Notes: generated by a model from the letters alone, not told the origin. Counted from the first letter of the stretch, positions 18,921 to 28,606 are shown. The stretch is 64,000 bases of DNA from Bacteroides mediterraneensis (GCF_025993685.1 NZ_DAJPEN010000001.1:2418001-2482000); one strand, 5' to 3'. Program-made: numbers and translations.

Positions 18921-19072
18921 AATCCGTTTACTGACGGATTATTGATTTCACCTGAAATCAGCAAGGTGTCCTTTGAGTAACTCAAAGGCATTTCGGTTAC
19001 TCCCGAAAAGTGGAAGCAGCAAGGTATGTTTTGAGTAACTCAAAATCTTTCGGGCTACTCCCGAAAACCTTG
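18921..19072. repeat. Cluster of six hairpins in two tandem units of about 55 bp
   Basis: Two direct repeats, each starting GCAAGGT (18961 and 19019), contain a palindrome around GAGTAACTC (18971-18987 and 19029-19045) followed by a TTTCGG...CCGAAA hairpin (18991-19008 and 19048-19066). Two further hairpins precede them: AATCCG/CGGATT (18921-18940) and the perfect TGATTTCA/TGAAATCA (18943-18960). Such clusters can be transfer origins, protein-binding arrays or structured RNA; the role here is unknown. The rest, to 19233, holds no gene. Confidence 0.7.
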
Positions 19073-19233
19073 TCGCCGGGTTACTTTTCCGAAGTCAAGC
19101 AACCTATTCTGACCTGTGATAATCTTTTTTATACCTTATCTTGATAAGAACGTGTCTGAAGTCAAGAGTATGCGGTTACCATCTGTCTGCTTTAGTACAC
19201 AAATTAATTGTGCCTTTTTCAATCGCTATCTTT

Positions 19234-20112
19234 TTAATTTGAAAATTCTGTTGAATCCTCAAATTTTACATCATTCTCACCTATAAATTTGTCGAAATCG
19301 CATATTGTGGAAATATTAGCTTTAGTTTCTATTATATCTTCATTTCCATAACAATAGATGTTGAATGTTTTTCCTTTTGCTTGCGAAAAGAGATGACTGA
19401 AATATCTTTGGTCTGTATTTCCTATTGAACAACCAAAGATTATAATATGGTTAGCATCATAAATATGTCTAAAATAAGCATCGGCTTCACAATATGGATT
19501 ATAGGCTTTTACGATAAATTTATGTTCTTTGCAATATATTGATTTCTCATCCACACCTAAGACAATCTTAGGTGTAGCATTTGCATCATATTGTGTTACT
19601 CCATGTATTGATAGAGGATAATAGTTTATAAAACGGTCATTTCTCATTTTTTCTTGTAAAATAGTAACATCCCAACGCATATAATTGAATGTTACAAAAA
19701 AAGCCTGTTCTTGCACTTTGCCAAATAGACTATTTTTCCACGATTTTACTAAATCTTCCATGCGAGAATTTATTTTGCCACTTCTTATGCCGTCAATATA
19801 CCAATATAAGGCATCGGTCAACTTAATGTAATCATTTCTAAATTTCTCTGTTTCTTTTGCAAAAGAGTTTCCTTTATAAGCTTCGCCAAGATTACAAGAA
19901 TATTTTCCAATTTCTATTTCTATATCCACCCATTTAGCATCATCATATGTATTTTTGATAAATTTCGCCAACTGGTTGTCGTGGGATAACAAATTCTTAA
20001 AATTTGGACTTTCGACAAAATCTCCATAGCCAGTAGGAAAACCATTTGCTTTGTCAAAGCCATTTCCAATTATAAAAGCTTTATTGTATTTATAATTCTC
20101 TGTTTGATACAT
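19234..20112 (-). CDS. AbiH-family abortive infection protein
   Basis: A protein of 292 residues starting with the AbiH signature (FIIGNGFDKANGFPTGYGDFVES). A central FFVTFNYMRWDV and the late IIIFGCSIGNTDQRYFSHLF are also typical of the family. The first known member is a lactococcal phage-resistance protein. The mechanism is not settled, and the fold has been compared with SIR2-like nucleotide-binding proteins. It begins five bases after the stop of the Type ISP gene, so the two form one operon, probably a combined restriction and abortive-infection unit. Confidence 0.85.
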   Translation of the reverse strand: MYQTENYKYNKAFIIGNGFDKANGFPTGYGDFVESPNFKNLLSHDNQLAKFIKNTYDDAKWVDIEIEIGKYSCNLGEAYKGNSFAKETEKFRNDYIKLTDALYWYIDGIRSGKINSRMEDLVKSWKNSLFGKVQEQAFFVTFNYMRWDVTILQEKMRNDRFINYYPLSIHGVTQYDANATPKIVLGVDEKSIYCKEHKFIVKAYNPYCEADAYFRHIYDANHIIIFGCSIGNTDQRYFSHLFSQAKGKTFNIYCYGNEDIIETKANISTICDFDKFIGENDVKFEDSTEFSN

Positions 20113-20117
20113 ATTTC

Positions 20118-23100
20118 TTAAATTTTAATTTGAGGTAACACATTAACTATATCTACTGTTTGACAAGAGAGATTAATCACCGACAAAAGCAAATCAAGTA
20201 TATAACGGGGCTGCTTGTGTTCTCTTGACCAATCATTGGGGTTATTCTTAATTTGGGAGGATTTGTCTATTGTCACGGCATAGCGTTCCATTATCCACTC
20301 AATGGCTGACTTGCCATTGACGATATACTCGTATGCTTTGAGTGGGATGTTCTCAATGGTGATATGACCGTTGTAGATGATGCGTATCTTATCTGACACG
20401 AGCTTGTCGTTCTCATCACGAACTTTGGCAAACTTCATCTTATCCACGGCAAAGTATTGATAGGTTTCATCTGTCCATTCGCTTTGCCATATGTCAATGT
20501 CACCAATAACCTTTACACCAAAGAAACGATGCGCAAGCATCGGCATATTTGCATAAAAAAGATAATCACCGTCTTTACCTGTAATCTGCTCGTTAATGCC
20601 CTGTCCATAGTTCAAATGTAAATCAGCAAGTTCCTTTCCGGCTTTATAAAAAGCCATGAAATCCCGTACATTATCTACAATAGGAATGCGAGGCAATGAT
20701 TTCTTCAAATCATCGGCAAATCGTTCACGGTATTGTTTGGAATGAAGTAGTCCATACACATAGTAGAAGATGTGTTCTTTCGTGATAGTGCGTGAGCCAC
20801 CAAAACGGCTACGAACCTCTTTCAGAATCCAGTCGGTTATTCCATCCCGGCGAATATACTTGTCTGTCTCCGCATCATCAAAAAGTGTAGCTTGGGGATT
20901 TTTGTTTTCCTCATACCAATATAGGGGAAAACATTGGCTATTAAATTGTATCTGATAATCAGGCATTGCATTTGTCATTAGACAGCTAAAACTCTTATTG
21001 CCAACACCGCTTAAACAAATTAGCAAATTTTCCGTTGTTGGCGTTGGAAATAATTTGGGTAATTGATACTGGCTCCAATTAAATGCTTTATCGTAATAAA
21101 GCCATTGCTTGAAATATGGTCTATAAAGTGTTAATCGTATCTTATTACTATCAAAAGTATGGCGAATACCTTTCAAGACATGTTCGAATAATTTTTGGTC
21201 CCACTTAATTTGAGTAGGGTCTGCATTGACTAATGTTACGATTTCATTTATAGTTTTGGCCTCTGTGCATTTGCTTGCTTCTTGATTAAATGTTGTTATT
21301 GCTGTCTGCATTTGCATAGAAAGGGATTTGGACGAAGAATTATAACACCAAACATCACGATGAGTTATATCCCCTGCCGAAAATATAGAAAAAACGGTTT
21401 GCTTACAGTTTTTCTTATCACCCAATAATATCAAATTGTCAAATACACCATCACGTTGGTTTATCCAATCTGCCTTTTCATTAGGCATAATAATCTGCCA
21501 ATCCAATTTCTGCGAAGATATGGAACGGAAGTCCTTTACCATTTTGAGCTTTTGCTCACGGGTAAGGTAATCGCCTATATCATGGTAATGGATAACTGCC
21601 TTTTGTTCTTTCTTGGCCGGATTTTTGACAAGGAAAGTAATGGCAATGGGTGTTCGGGAACCGCTACCAAAGATTTTACCTCCTTCTTTGCGCGATAATT
21701 CGCCTGAAGTACGCTGATTCCCACGCAAATTCAACACATAAATGGATGTATATTCTTCCTCAAAGCATCTGCGCATGCCATTTTGTGCATTTCCGTCAAG
21801 CCACGTACCATTGCTTATAAATGCTACGATACCCCCTTCATTTTGTGGAATGCGGTCAGATGCCCAACGGAAAGCTTTAACATAGCTATCATATAGAGCT
21901 TGAACTGTACTGTTTCTATCTGTAATTCGTTGTATATATGTTGATGCAATTCGCTTTTCCAAATTTGGATATGATAAATTTTGAGCATTGTCATTTGCAC
22001 TTTTTTGTCCAACTGAATACGGCGGATTCCCTACAATCACCCTCACGTGTGTAGCCATCTGTTTCTTCACCCGTTTGGAATTGTCCTGAAAAAACTCCGT
22101 GAAAAGCTCGTTGTGCTTCTTTTCCGCCAGTTGGAAAGTATCCGTCAGACAGATACCGCTATATGGCAAATATGTTTTCCGACGGGTAATGTCATGAAAT
22201 ACCGATTCAATGTTCACGTCGGCGATATAATAGGCCAGCAATACGATTTCATTACAATGGATTTCATTCAAGTACTTTCGTTCCATATCCTCCGGGCGGA
22301 TAAGACCGGATTGAAGCAAACGGGTAATGAATGTACCTGTACCTGTAAATGGATCGAGGATATGCACGTTCTGCCCGGTCAGCGAAGTATTGAACTCCGC
22401 TTTGAGTATGTCATTCACGGAATGGATGATGAAGTCCACGCATTCTACGGGTGTATAGACAATACCCAACTTTTCCACAGTAAGCGGAAAAGCACCTTTG
22501 AAAAACTTTTCGTATAGGTTCTTAATAATCGTCTGTTTACCCTCCAGATTATCAATGCCACCCACATTTGTCCTTACCGACTGGTAGAACTTATCCAGCA
22601 CTTCGGTATCTTTCTCAAAAGCCTGTTCCTGCAAGAGGTCTATCATATGCTGCATGGAACGGCTCACGGCATTGTTGTTCACGAACTGGTAATCGGCGAA
22701 CAAAGAATCAAACACAGGTCGTGTGATAATGTGCTGCGCCAGCATCTCGATGGCTTGTGCCATATCCACGGACGGGTTAAGGTCACGCTGCAATCCCTTG
22801 AGATATTCGTTGAATGCCTTTTTGTGTACACCTGACTGTATAAGTTTGGAAATACGTTCAATAAATTTGTGTGCGATAAGTCCGATTTCCTTTGCCCAGT
22901 TCTCCCAGTAAAGGCGGTCACCGCATTTTTCCACAAGTTTGGCATACATACCCTCTTGTAACTCTCCGAACCGCAATTCCAACTGATGGGCAATCTCGGC
23001 ATTCTCCATTTGTCGTGCTTCTTCCGCTCCTTCCTGAAAGCCAAGCCCCGGTCTGCCGATTGTAACGGACGGCGTATAGGACTGTTTATTCGGTTTTTGC

Positions 23101-25127
23101 TTGTTAAGTGCTATCTTGTTCACCATCGCATTGAAACGGTCATCATGTGAACGAAGCGCGTTCAGAATTGCCCAGACCACATCGAAAGTTTTGTTGTTGT
23201 CAAGTGCTTCTTCTGCTGAAACATCTGAAGGTACTACAATAGGGATGATGATATATCCGTACTTTTTTTCATCGGGCAATCCTTTGTGGAATGTACGCAT
23301 TACACGACCAACCGACTGCACCACGTCCACCTGCGAGTTACGGGAGGAAAGAAACAGCACGGCATCGAGTGACGGCACGTCCACTCCTTCGGACAAACAG
23401 CGCACATTAGTCACTACACGACACTCACGTTCATTGTCCGGTTCTTCTGCCAGCCATTGGAGGATTCCGTTACGTTCCTGAGAGTTCATTGAACCGTCAA
23501 TATGTTTTGTGGCTACGAAAACAGTATGAGAAAGGCTCTCCGCATCAAGATTTTCTTCGTACTGTGCGGATATTCTCGGAAATACCGAAGTTACATATTT
23601 GGAAGTTCCGGCTTTCGTTTCACTGCCTATCGAGGAACAGAACGCCACGGCACGGCGCATCATGCGCGGGTCAGCATCCCATGTGCGGTGATCGTCACCC
23701 TGTATCATTTTCGACAATCCGTTGATTACGCCTATAAGTTTGGATGTGTCGTCAAAATTCAACTCTGTGATGGAATTGGTTATATCACGTTTGATATTGT
23801 CCGGCACGTCATCCTCGCAGACAGTAAGGACAAGCACCTTGTAATCGGTCAGCAAGCCATTCTGTACGGCGTAGGAGAAATTCACCCGGTAGAATTCTTC
23901 TCCGTAAAGTGCCTTGTCATCCATTGAACAAAGGATACAGTCCTTTTCCGAAGCCTTTATCTTGGCTGATTCACCATACAGACGCGGAGTGGCAGTCATG
24001 TAAAGACGTTTCCTGCCTTGTACGTTATCGTCAGAGTGTATCTTAGTGAAATTACTCTCGTCCCGGTCAGCTATTTTTACGCCTGTCGTGCGGTGGGCTT
24101 CATCGCAGATGATAAAATTGAATATTCCATATGCACCGTTGGTTTCGAAAAGGATTTCTTGTTGTGCCGCTGAAACGGCGTCAATGGACTGGTAAGTGGA
24201 GAACACGACTACCAGCCCATCGTGGTCACGATATTTCTTCAACTGTGAGGCAATGGACTGCGGATTAGTAGAGGCTGGCACTGCAAGGTCAATAATACTG
24301 TCGTCCATGTCATCGAAGTCCTTGCCTGTCTTGCGCGAGGCTTTGGAATCTGAACAGATACAGACAGCCTTGATGGGTTTCTTTGCGTCTGCAGACCATG
24401 CGTTGAGAGATTGCCCCAGCAAGGCAATAGACGGAACCATGAACAGTACAAGCCCCTTATTTCCGAGTAACTGTTCGACAATGAGTAGCGAAGTGTAGGT
24501 CTTACCAGTTCCACAAGCCATAATAAGTTTACCCCTGTCATTGCCATCCACAATATAATGAGTATAAGCCTTGGATATGGCATCCAACTGGTGCTTACGT
24601 GGCTTCTTCCCTTCCACGAGTGCGGAGTTTCCTGTAAGTCCGTCCATCAGTTTTTGCCAGTCCACAGGTGAGGATTCAAGGTCAGCCATACCGACACGTG
24701 TCACGGGCGGTTCTTGGTTACGGATGGCTTCCTCAGCGTTGCTTCCCCAATGATTGGTAGTGGAAATCCATACCCGATTTGAAAATCGGGTGGTCTGAAA
24801 CGTAACCTCGTTAATGAATGTCCGGCTGGAAGTGGCAAGGAACGAATCCACAGCTGGCTTGTCTATCGCAGCATCCTCGGCATAGCACTTGCACTGTATA
24901 GCCCAATAGTCGCCCATTTCAGTTTTAGCCACAAGGTCTATTCCAGTATCAGTACCACCGAAATCCTTGCGTCCCGGAAACTCCTCCCACAGCCAAACCT
25001 TTTCAAGTTCGTTATAGCGTGGGTCTGTCAATAACCATGAGCGCATCAAGCGCTCGAACTTTGTACCTTTCTCCTTTTCTGTAAATGATTCGGTACGGAA
25101 TTTATGCAGTATATCCTTGAAATTCAT
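20118..25127 (-). CDS. Single-polypeptide Type ISP restriction-modification enzyme (nuclease-helicase-methyltransferase-target recognition)
   Basis: A protein of 1669 residues with four modules. The N-terminus is an Mrr-like PD-(D/E)xK nuclease (GIDLV with Asp64, then AIQCK with Gln78 and Lys80). A superfamily 2 translocase follows, with Walker A ACGTGKT at about 204-210, DEAH at 342-345 and motif VI QSVGRVMR. An N6-adenine methyltransferase has motif I LDPFTGTGTF near 925 and NPPY near 1032. A long C-terminal part probably recognises the target. This is the order of LlaGI and LlaBIII. One strand would be methylated for protection and unmethylated DNA cut after translocation. No frame damage is visible. 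Confidence 0.9.
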   Translation of the reverse strand: MNFKDILHKFRTESFTEKEKGTKFERLMRSWLLTDPRYNELEKVWLWEEFPGRKDFGGTDTGIDLVAKTEMGDYWAIQCKCYAEDAAIDKPAVDSFLATSSRTFINEVTFQTTRFSNRVWISTTNHWGSNAEEAIRNQEPPVTRVGMADLESSPVDWQKLMDGLTGNSALVEGKKPRKHQLDAISKAYTHYIVDGNDRGKLIMACGTGKTYTSLLIVEQLLGNKGLVLFMVPSIALLGQSLNAWSADAKKPIKAVCICSDSKASRKTGKDFDDMDDSIIDLAVPASTNPQSIASQLKKYRDHDGLVVVFSTYQSIDAVSAAQQEILFETNGAYGIFNFIICDEAHRTTGVKIADRDESNFTKIHSDDNVQGRKRLYMTATPRLYGESAKIKASEKDCILCSMDDKALYGEEFYRVNFSYAVQNGLLTDYKVLVLTVCEDDVPDNIKRDITNSITELNFDDTSKLIGVINGLSKMIQGDDHRTWDADPRMMRRAVAFCSSIGSETKAGTSKYVTSVFPRISAQYEENLDAESLSHTVFVATKHIDGSMNSQERNGILQWLAEEPDNERECRVVTNVRCLSEGVDVPSLDAVLFLSSRNSQVDVVQSVGRVMRTFHKGLPDEKKYGYIIIPIVVPSDVSAEEALDNNKTFDVVWAILNALRSHDDRFNAMVNKIALNKQKPNKQSYTPSVTIGRPGLGFQEGAEEARQMENAEIAHQLELRFGELQEGMYAKLVEKCGDRLYWENWAKEIGLIAHKFIERISKLIQSGVHKKAFNEYLKGLQRDLNPSVDMAQAIEMLAQHIITRPVFDSLFADYQFVNNNAVSRSMQHMIDLLQEQAFEKDTEVLDKFYQSVRTNVGGIDNLEGKQTIIKNLYEKFFKGAFPLTVEKLGIVYTPVECVDFIIHSVNDILKAEFNTSLTGQNVHILDPFTGTGTFITRLLQSGLIRPEDMERKYLNEIHCNEIVLLAYYIADVNIESVFHDITRRKTYLPYSGICLTDTFQLAEKKHNELFTEFFQDNSKRVKKQMATHVRVIVGNPPYSVGQKSANDNAQNLSYPNLEKRIASTYIQRITDRNSTVQALYDSYVKAFRWASDRIPQNEGGIVAFISNGTWLDGNAQNGMRRCFEEEYTSIYVLNLRGNQRTSGELSRKEGGKIFGSGSRTPIAITFLVKNPAKKEQKAVIHYHDIGDYLTREQKLKMVKDFRSISSQKLDWQIIMPNEKADWINQRDGVFDNLILLGDKKNCKQTVFSIFSAGDITHRDVWCYNSSSKSLSMQMQTAITTFNQEASKCTEAKTINEIVTLVNADPTQIKWDQKLFEHVLKGIRHTFDSNKIRLTLYRPYFKQWLYYDKAFNWSQYQLPKLFPTPTTENLLICLSGVGNKSFSCLMTNAMPDYQIQFNSQCFPLYWYEENKNPQATLFDDAETDKYIRRDGITDWILKEVRSRFGGSRTITKEHIFYYVYGLLHSKQYRERFADDLKKSLPRIPIVDNVRDFMAFYKAGKELADLHLNYGQGINEQITGKDGDYLFYANMPMLAHRFFGVKVIGDIDIWQSEWTDETYQYFAVDKMKFAKVRDENDKLVSDKIRIIYNGHITIENIPLKAYEYIVNGKSAIEWIMERYAVTIDKSSQIKNNPNDWSREHKQPRYILDLLLSVINLSCQTVDIVNVLPQIKI

Positions 25128-25317
25128 CTCTTGATAAGAGATAAACGCAAGTAAGAGTTATACTGAAAATCAGTATGTTATATACCTATCAAAAGAAAAT
25201 TCACTCAACAGGCCTATAGTTTTTATACGAATTATCGCATTATCAACGAAACATTTATGCTCATTTTTCAGTATTTTGTGTACCTTTGCGATATAACTAT
25301 AACTCTTATCAAGAGAT
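25126..25317. promoter_or_regulatory. Candidate invertible promoter of the Type ISP/AbiH operon, OFF orientation
   Basis: A perfect 15-bp inverted repeat, ATCTCTTGATAAGAG (25126-25140) and CTCTTATCAAGAGAT (25303-25317), encloses 162 bp. The left copy overlaps the ATG of the restriction gene. The enclosed DNA has a perfect -7 box TACCTTTG (25281-25288) that points rightward, away from the operon. Inversion would put this box 27 bases before the ATG on the minus strand. In the present orientation no TAnnTTTG box precedes the gene. A tyrosine recombinase gene ends 41 bases to the right. Confidence 0.75.
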
Positions 25318-25357
25318 TCGGATTTTTACTAAACAAGTTTTTACTGGGAGTTTTCTG

Positions 25358-26569
25358 TTACAAGTCTTTAAGAATAAGGCTGTTCGCTTTGTCTACCACA
25401 CTTGTATCAAGCGATGCAAGATAGATGCGAGTGGTTTCCTCCGAATCATGTCCCATGCCTTCGCTGATGACTGCAAGCGGTATGTTCTTGCTCTTGGCGA
25501 TGCTTGCCCAAGCATGACGGGCACAATACATACTTAGCGGAAGAGCCAGACCGACCAACCGGGCTATTTCCTTCAATGCGATGTTTACCCGGCAGAGTGC
25601 ATTTCTGTACTGTATCCGTTCATCAGCACGCAGGTCAGTGATTATCGGCAGCAGGTATTGCGTGTCGGAATGACCTTCATATTTAGCCACAATATCCCCC
25701 ATGCACTTTTCCCACTTAACGGTAAGCAGTTGCCCGGTCTTTCTTCTCCGGTATGTGAGGATACCATTTTCCAAGTCCGACTTTTTCAGGTATGCCATAT
25801 CGACAAACGACATTCCACGGGTATAAAACGAAAAGAGGAACATGTCCCTCGCATAGTCCAGATGCGGTTTCATTTTCAGGTCAATCTCCTTGATGCGCTT
25901 GACGGTCTTTAATGATATGGCACGTTTCACGGTCTTGTATATGCCCGTGTAAACATGCTTGAATGGAAACTTCTGTTCTATCAGTTCTTTTTCCACCGCA
26001 CGGTTATAGACGGCTCGTAGTATGCGCATATAGAACGATATGGTGTTGGGGCAGTTGCTGTTGGCTTTCAGCCATGCTTCATACAGCAGCATGACATCAC
26101 CGTCTATCTCACAAAAAAGGATGTCCTGCCCGTCACGGAATTTCATGAAGCTGGCGAGCGTAACGGTGTATGTTTCAGACGTGCGGATTCTGTTCAGCCG
26201 TTTTAACTGCTCTATGACACCTTTCATGAAAGAGAACAGTGATTGTTCGTCCGCTTGTCTGTTGAATTTCAAGATAATGTCATCCGATGTGTAGCTTTTG
26301 TTTCCTCTTTCATACAATGCGATGATTGTTTTCAAGCGTTTAACATCCCATTCAATATCGCTTACAACTGATTGCAGATGGTTCTTTCGCCCTGTACCTG
26401 TCAATTCGGGAACAATCACTGTCGATGCTTTGTCATCCCACTCGCTTTCAAATATCCGGTAGTCCGTCCTGATTTGGCGGACTACGCGGTTGTGTATCAC
26501 CTGATAATATATGCTGCCCTCCTTGCCGTTTACGGAAGAAGGACGGAATTTTACCTTTACTGATGCCAT
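25358..26569 (-). CDS. Tyrosine recombinase, possible invertase of the adjacent promoter
   Basis: A protein of 403 residues (MASVKVKFRPSSVNGKEGSIYYQVIHN) with an arm-binding domain, a SAM-like core-binding domain and a catalytic domain. Unlike the other recombinases here it keeps the first catalytic arginine (FYTRGMSFVDM). Later residues lie in SMYCARHAW and GMGHDSEETTRIYLASL. This subfamily includes DNA invertases of Bacteroides surface loci as well as element integrases. Its 3' end lies 41 bases from the right inverted repeat, so local promoter inversion is the simplest role; acting as integrase of the mobilizable module is the alternative. Confidence 0.85.
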   Translation of the reverse strand: MASVKVKFRPSSVNGKEGSIYYQVIHNRVVRQIRTDYRIFESEWDDKASTVIVPELTGTGRKNHLQSVVSDIEWDVKRLKTIIALYERGNKSYTSDDIILKFNRQADEQSLFSFMKGVIEQLKRLNRIRTSETYTVTLASFMKFRDGQDILFCEIDGDVMLLYEAWLKANSNCPNTISFYMRILRAVYNRAVEKELIEQKFPFKHVYTGIYKTVKRAISLKTVKRIKEIDLKMKPHLDYARDMFLFSFYTRGMSFVDMAYLKKSDLENGILTYRRRKTGQLLTVKWEKCMGDIVAKYEGHSDTQYLLPIITDLRADERIQYRNALCRVNIALKEIARLVGLALPLSMYCARHAWASIAKSKNIPLAVISEGMGHDSEETTRIYLASLDTSVVDKANSLILKDL

Positions 26570-26574
26570 TCACT

Positions 26575-27237
26575 TTATTTTTTATTATTACCATTCATTT
26601 GCCTTACTTTCAAACTCTCCTGCATCAGGCTGTCGGATACGGTTTTCAAATCCTTATCGTAACCGTCAGCCTGTCCGCGTACCCATTCAATGGACTTTTC
26701 GTCACGGTGAATGTCGAACACATCATTCAGCCAAAGAATCTCTTTGGGACTGCATCCTCCCCACGAGCGGATGGCACGGAACTTCAGCGCATCGTCCGCA
26801 TACTGACATCTGGACTGCCAAAGTTCGATGTTACCCCAGATGGATAGACCGCAAACGACACCCATGACGACCAAAAAGGAAAACACCTTGCTTGACTTGA
26901 TGTCGAAGCTGTGGCGGTGGATATGTTCCTGCGGTTCGTTCACCTGTCCGTTAGCACTTCGAGTAAACGATTCTTTCAAATCACGCAACAGATTCAGAAT
27001 CCGGTTTGACGTGTAGACTTCCGCCTCTCCGAATTTGGTCAGTATGGCTTTAGTCTGTTCCCGGTTTTCTCTGGCAGAAGTATTCAGCAATTCCTTTATG
27101 GGAGCCAAATCCATTGCCGGAGGCTGTCCGTCTGACTGGTTGTTGCTTACTTTTGGAGTATTCTCCAACTTGCTGTTTATACTCTTTAAGCCACTTTTGA
27201 TGTCCTCAAAGAGCGCATACACTTCGTTATTATCCAT
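26575..27237 (-). CDS. Hypothetical protein with one membrane span, mobilization operon
   Basis: A protein of 220 residues that I do not recognise. The N-terminal half is polar and helical (EDIKSGLKSINSKLENTP ... NREQTKAILTKFGEAEV). A single membrane span lies near 118-136 (VFSFLVVMGVVCGLSIWGNIE), followed by a soluble tail. It begins two bases after the relaxase stop and five bases before the recombinase start, so it is part of that operon. A link between relaxosome and coupling machinery at the membrane is possible but only suggested by position. Confidence 0.65.
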   Translation of the reverse strand: MDNNEVYALFEDIKSGLKSINSKLENTPKVSNNQSDGQPPAMDLAPIKELLNTSARENREQTKAILTKFGEAEVYTSNRILNLLRDLKESFTRSANGQVNEPQEHIHRHSFDIKSSKVFSFLVVMGVVCGLSIWGNIELWQSRCQYADDALKFRAIRSWGGCSPKEILWLNDVFDIHRDEKSIEWVRGQADGYDKDLKTVSDSLMQESLKVRQMNGNNKK

Positions 27238-27239
27238 GT

Positions 27240-28172
27240 TTATAAACTGATTTTACGTTGTTTCTTTTTCTTACGTTTTAACTGTTTCTCAAAATAGTTC
27301 TCATCTGCCTGACCGTTTGTAGCATTCGGCATGAGCAAGCCTATGGAACCACTGTACAAATTATCGTTGCCCATCACTTCAGATTGCAGTGTCGGCTGTT
27401 CGGAAACCTGATTGCCCGTCATTATCCTTTGCTGTTCCTCCTGCCTGTTGGCGTTCATAGCCTCGTCTATCTTGGAATAGCTGAACCGCCTGTCAATCTT
27501 GGAGCCGCTGAACGAATAGCCGTTCTTGGAGAATATGACACCCTGCACCTCGTTCGACTTGCCTTTGTACTTGAACTGCATTTCCACTCCTTGTTTTTCC
27601 AAATTAACGGCTAACTGCCGCCAGTTACCGTATCTTGAAACTTCCGATTTAAGGAGAAAATAAAGTTCGTATTTAGTCTTGTCCGGTTCTTTCAGCCGAT
27701 GCAGTTTCACCTTTTCCTTGCCTTCGGATACGTACAGACCGTACTTCCGTGTCAGTTCCTTGCAGATACGTGTGCTACGTATCCGCTCGTTCTGGTCGCT
27801 GATTGTCCTGCCGTCATTAGCGATGCGGTTGAATGCGATATGCACGTGCGGATGCTCCTTGTCAAAGTGGCGCACGACAAGAACCTGTGTGTCCTTTATA
27901 CCCATTCTCTCCAAGTATTCCAATGCAATTCCTGCCATTGTCCGGTCGGTAAGACGGTGCTCGTCCTCCTTGGAGAATGCCAGTGCGATATGTCCGACAG
28001 GCTTCATAACCCTCGGATTCATCCCAGCCTGCGCCTCAAAACTCATGACTATTGTGTCCTTATCTTCGGAAAACAAGCCGTCGCAAACAAGGATTTTGGC
28101 ATCCTTTTCCTTGTCAAGAATGTAGTTAACCACACCCCAGAAGCAGCTTCCCTTGACAATTTTGGCTATCAT
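27240..28172 (-). CDS. Relaxase / mobilization nuclease (MOBP-type)
   Basis: I start at the ATG at 28172 (MIAKIVKGSCFWGVVNYILDKEK, 310 residues), which overlaps the mobC stop as ATGA. The longer frame runs antisense-like through mobC. The relaxase domain shows GHIALAFSKED and the metal-binding motif HFDKEHPHVHIAFNRI. The C-terminus is basic (KRKKKKQRKISL). It would nick oriT and lead the strand into a recipient through the machinery of a helper element, since no transfer genes of its own are present. Confidence 0.85.
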   Translation of the reverse strand: MIAKIVKGSCFWGVVNYILDKEKDAKILVCDGLFSEDKDTIVMSFEAQAGMNPRVMKPVGHIALAFSKEDEHRLTDRTMAGIALEYLERMGIKDTQVLVVRHFDKEHPHVHIAFNRIANDGRTISDQNERIRSTRICKELTRKYGLYVSEGKEKVKLHRLKEPDKTKYELYFLLKSEVSRYGNWRQLAVNLEKQGVEMQFKYKGKSNEVQGVIFSKNGYSFSGSKIDRRFSYSKIDEAMNANRQEEQQRIMTGNQVSEQPTLQSEVMGNDNLYSGSIGLLMPNATNGQADENYFEKQLKRKKKKQRKISL

Positions 28173-28534
28173 AGGAGGATAAGGTTCAGCAGTTCCTCGA
28201 TACGTGCCACGAGCACACGGCATTCCATCCTCACCATGACGAAGCCTGCGGCATTCGCCTTGTGCGCAAGCTGGTTCAGGTTGTTTGCCATACCGCACAG
28301 CTTGCGCATATAATCCGTATGTTCCGGCGTGAGCCGTTCCTTCACATGACAATTTCTCATGCACTCGCGCAGGAATTCCCCGGCAGATATGCCTGCGCTC
28401 CGAGCCTTGCCTTTCAGGGTGTAGTAGTCCGATGTCGCCATCTTCACCGTGAGACGGTATTTCAGCTTGTCTGCCGCCTCCTTCTTGGGGCGACCGCCCT
28501 TGTTCCTTCTGTCGGATTTTCGTTTCTGTTCCAT
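28169..28534 (-). CDS. MobC-family mobilization accessory protein
   Basis: A basic protein of 121 residues. The N-terminus is rich in K and R (MEQKRKSDRRNKGGRPKKE), followed by a ribbon-helix-helix-like region (YRLTVKMATSDYYTLKGKARSAG) and the MobC-type helical pattern MANNLNQLAHKANAAGF. Such proteins bind oriT and help the relaxase open the strands. It overlaps the relaxase gene by four bases. The candidate oriT lies just upstream. Confidence 0.8.
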   Translation of the reverse strand: MEQKRKSDRRNKGGRPKKEAADKLKYRLTVKMATSDYYTLKGKARSAGISAGEFLRECMRNCHVKERLTPEHTDYMRKLCGMANNLNQLAHKANAAGFVMVRMECRVLVARIEELLNLILL

Positions 28535-28606
28535 TGACTTATAATGATTAAAATGTAATTACTTGATAGACCAACGGGATGCGGCTTCCACGAGTTTTTG
28601 AGAGTA

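Noticed and set aside
18736..18945. ORF of 69 codons between the protease pair and AbiH
   Set aside because: No ribosome site, promoter or family features; the region next to it is a hairpin cluster.
25286..25537. Plus-strand ORF downstream of the -7 box TACCTTTG
   Set aside because: It overlaps the recombinase gene antisense and has no protein-like pattern; the promoter is better explained as the OFF state of an invertible element.
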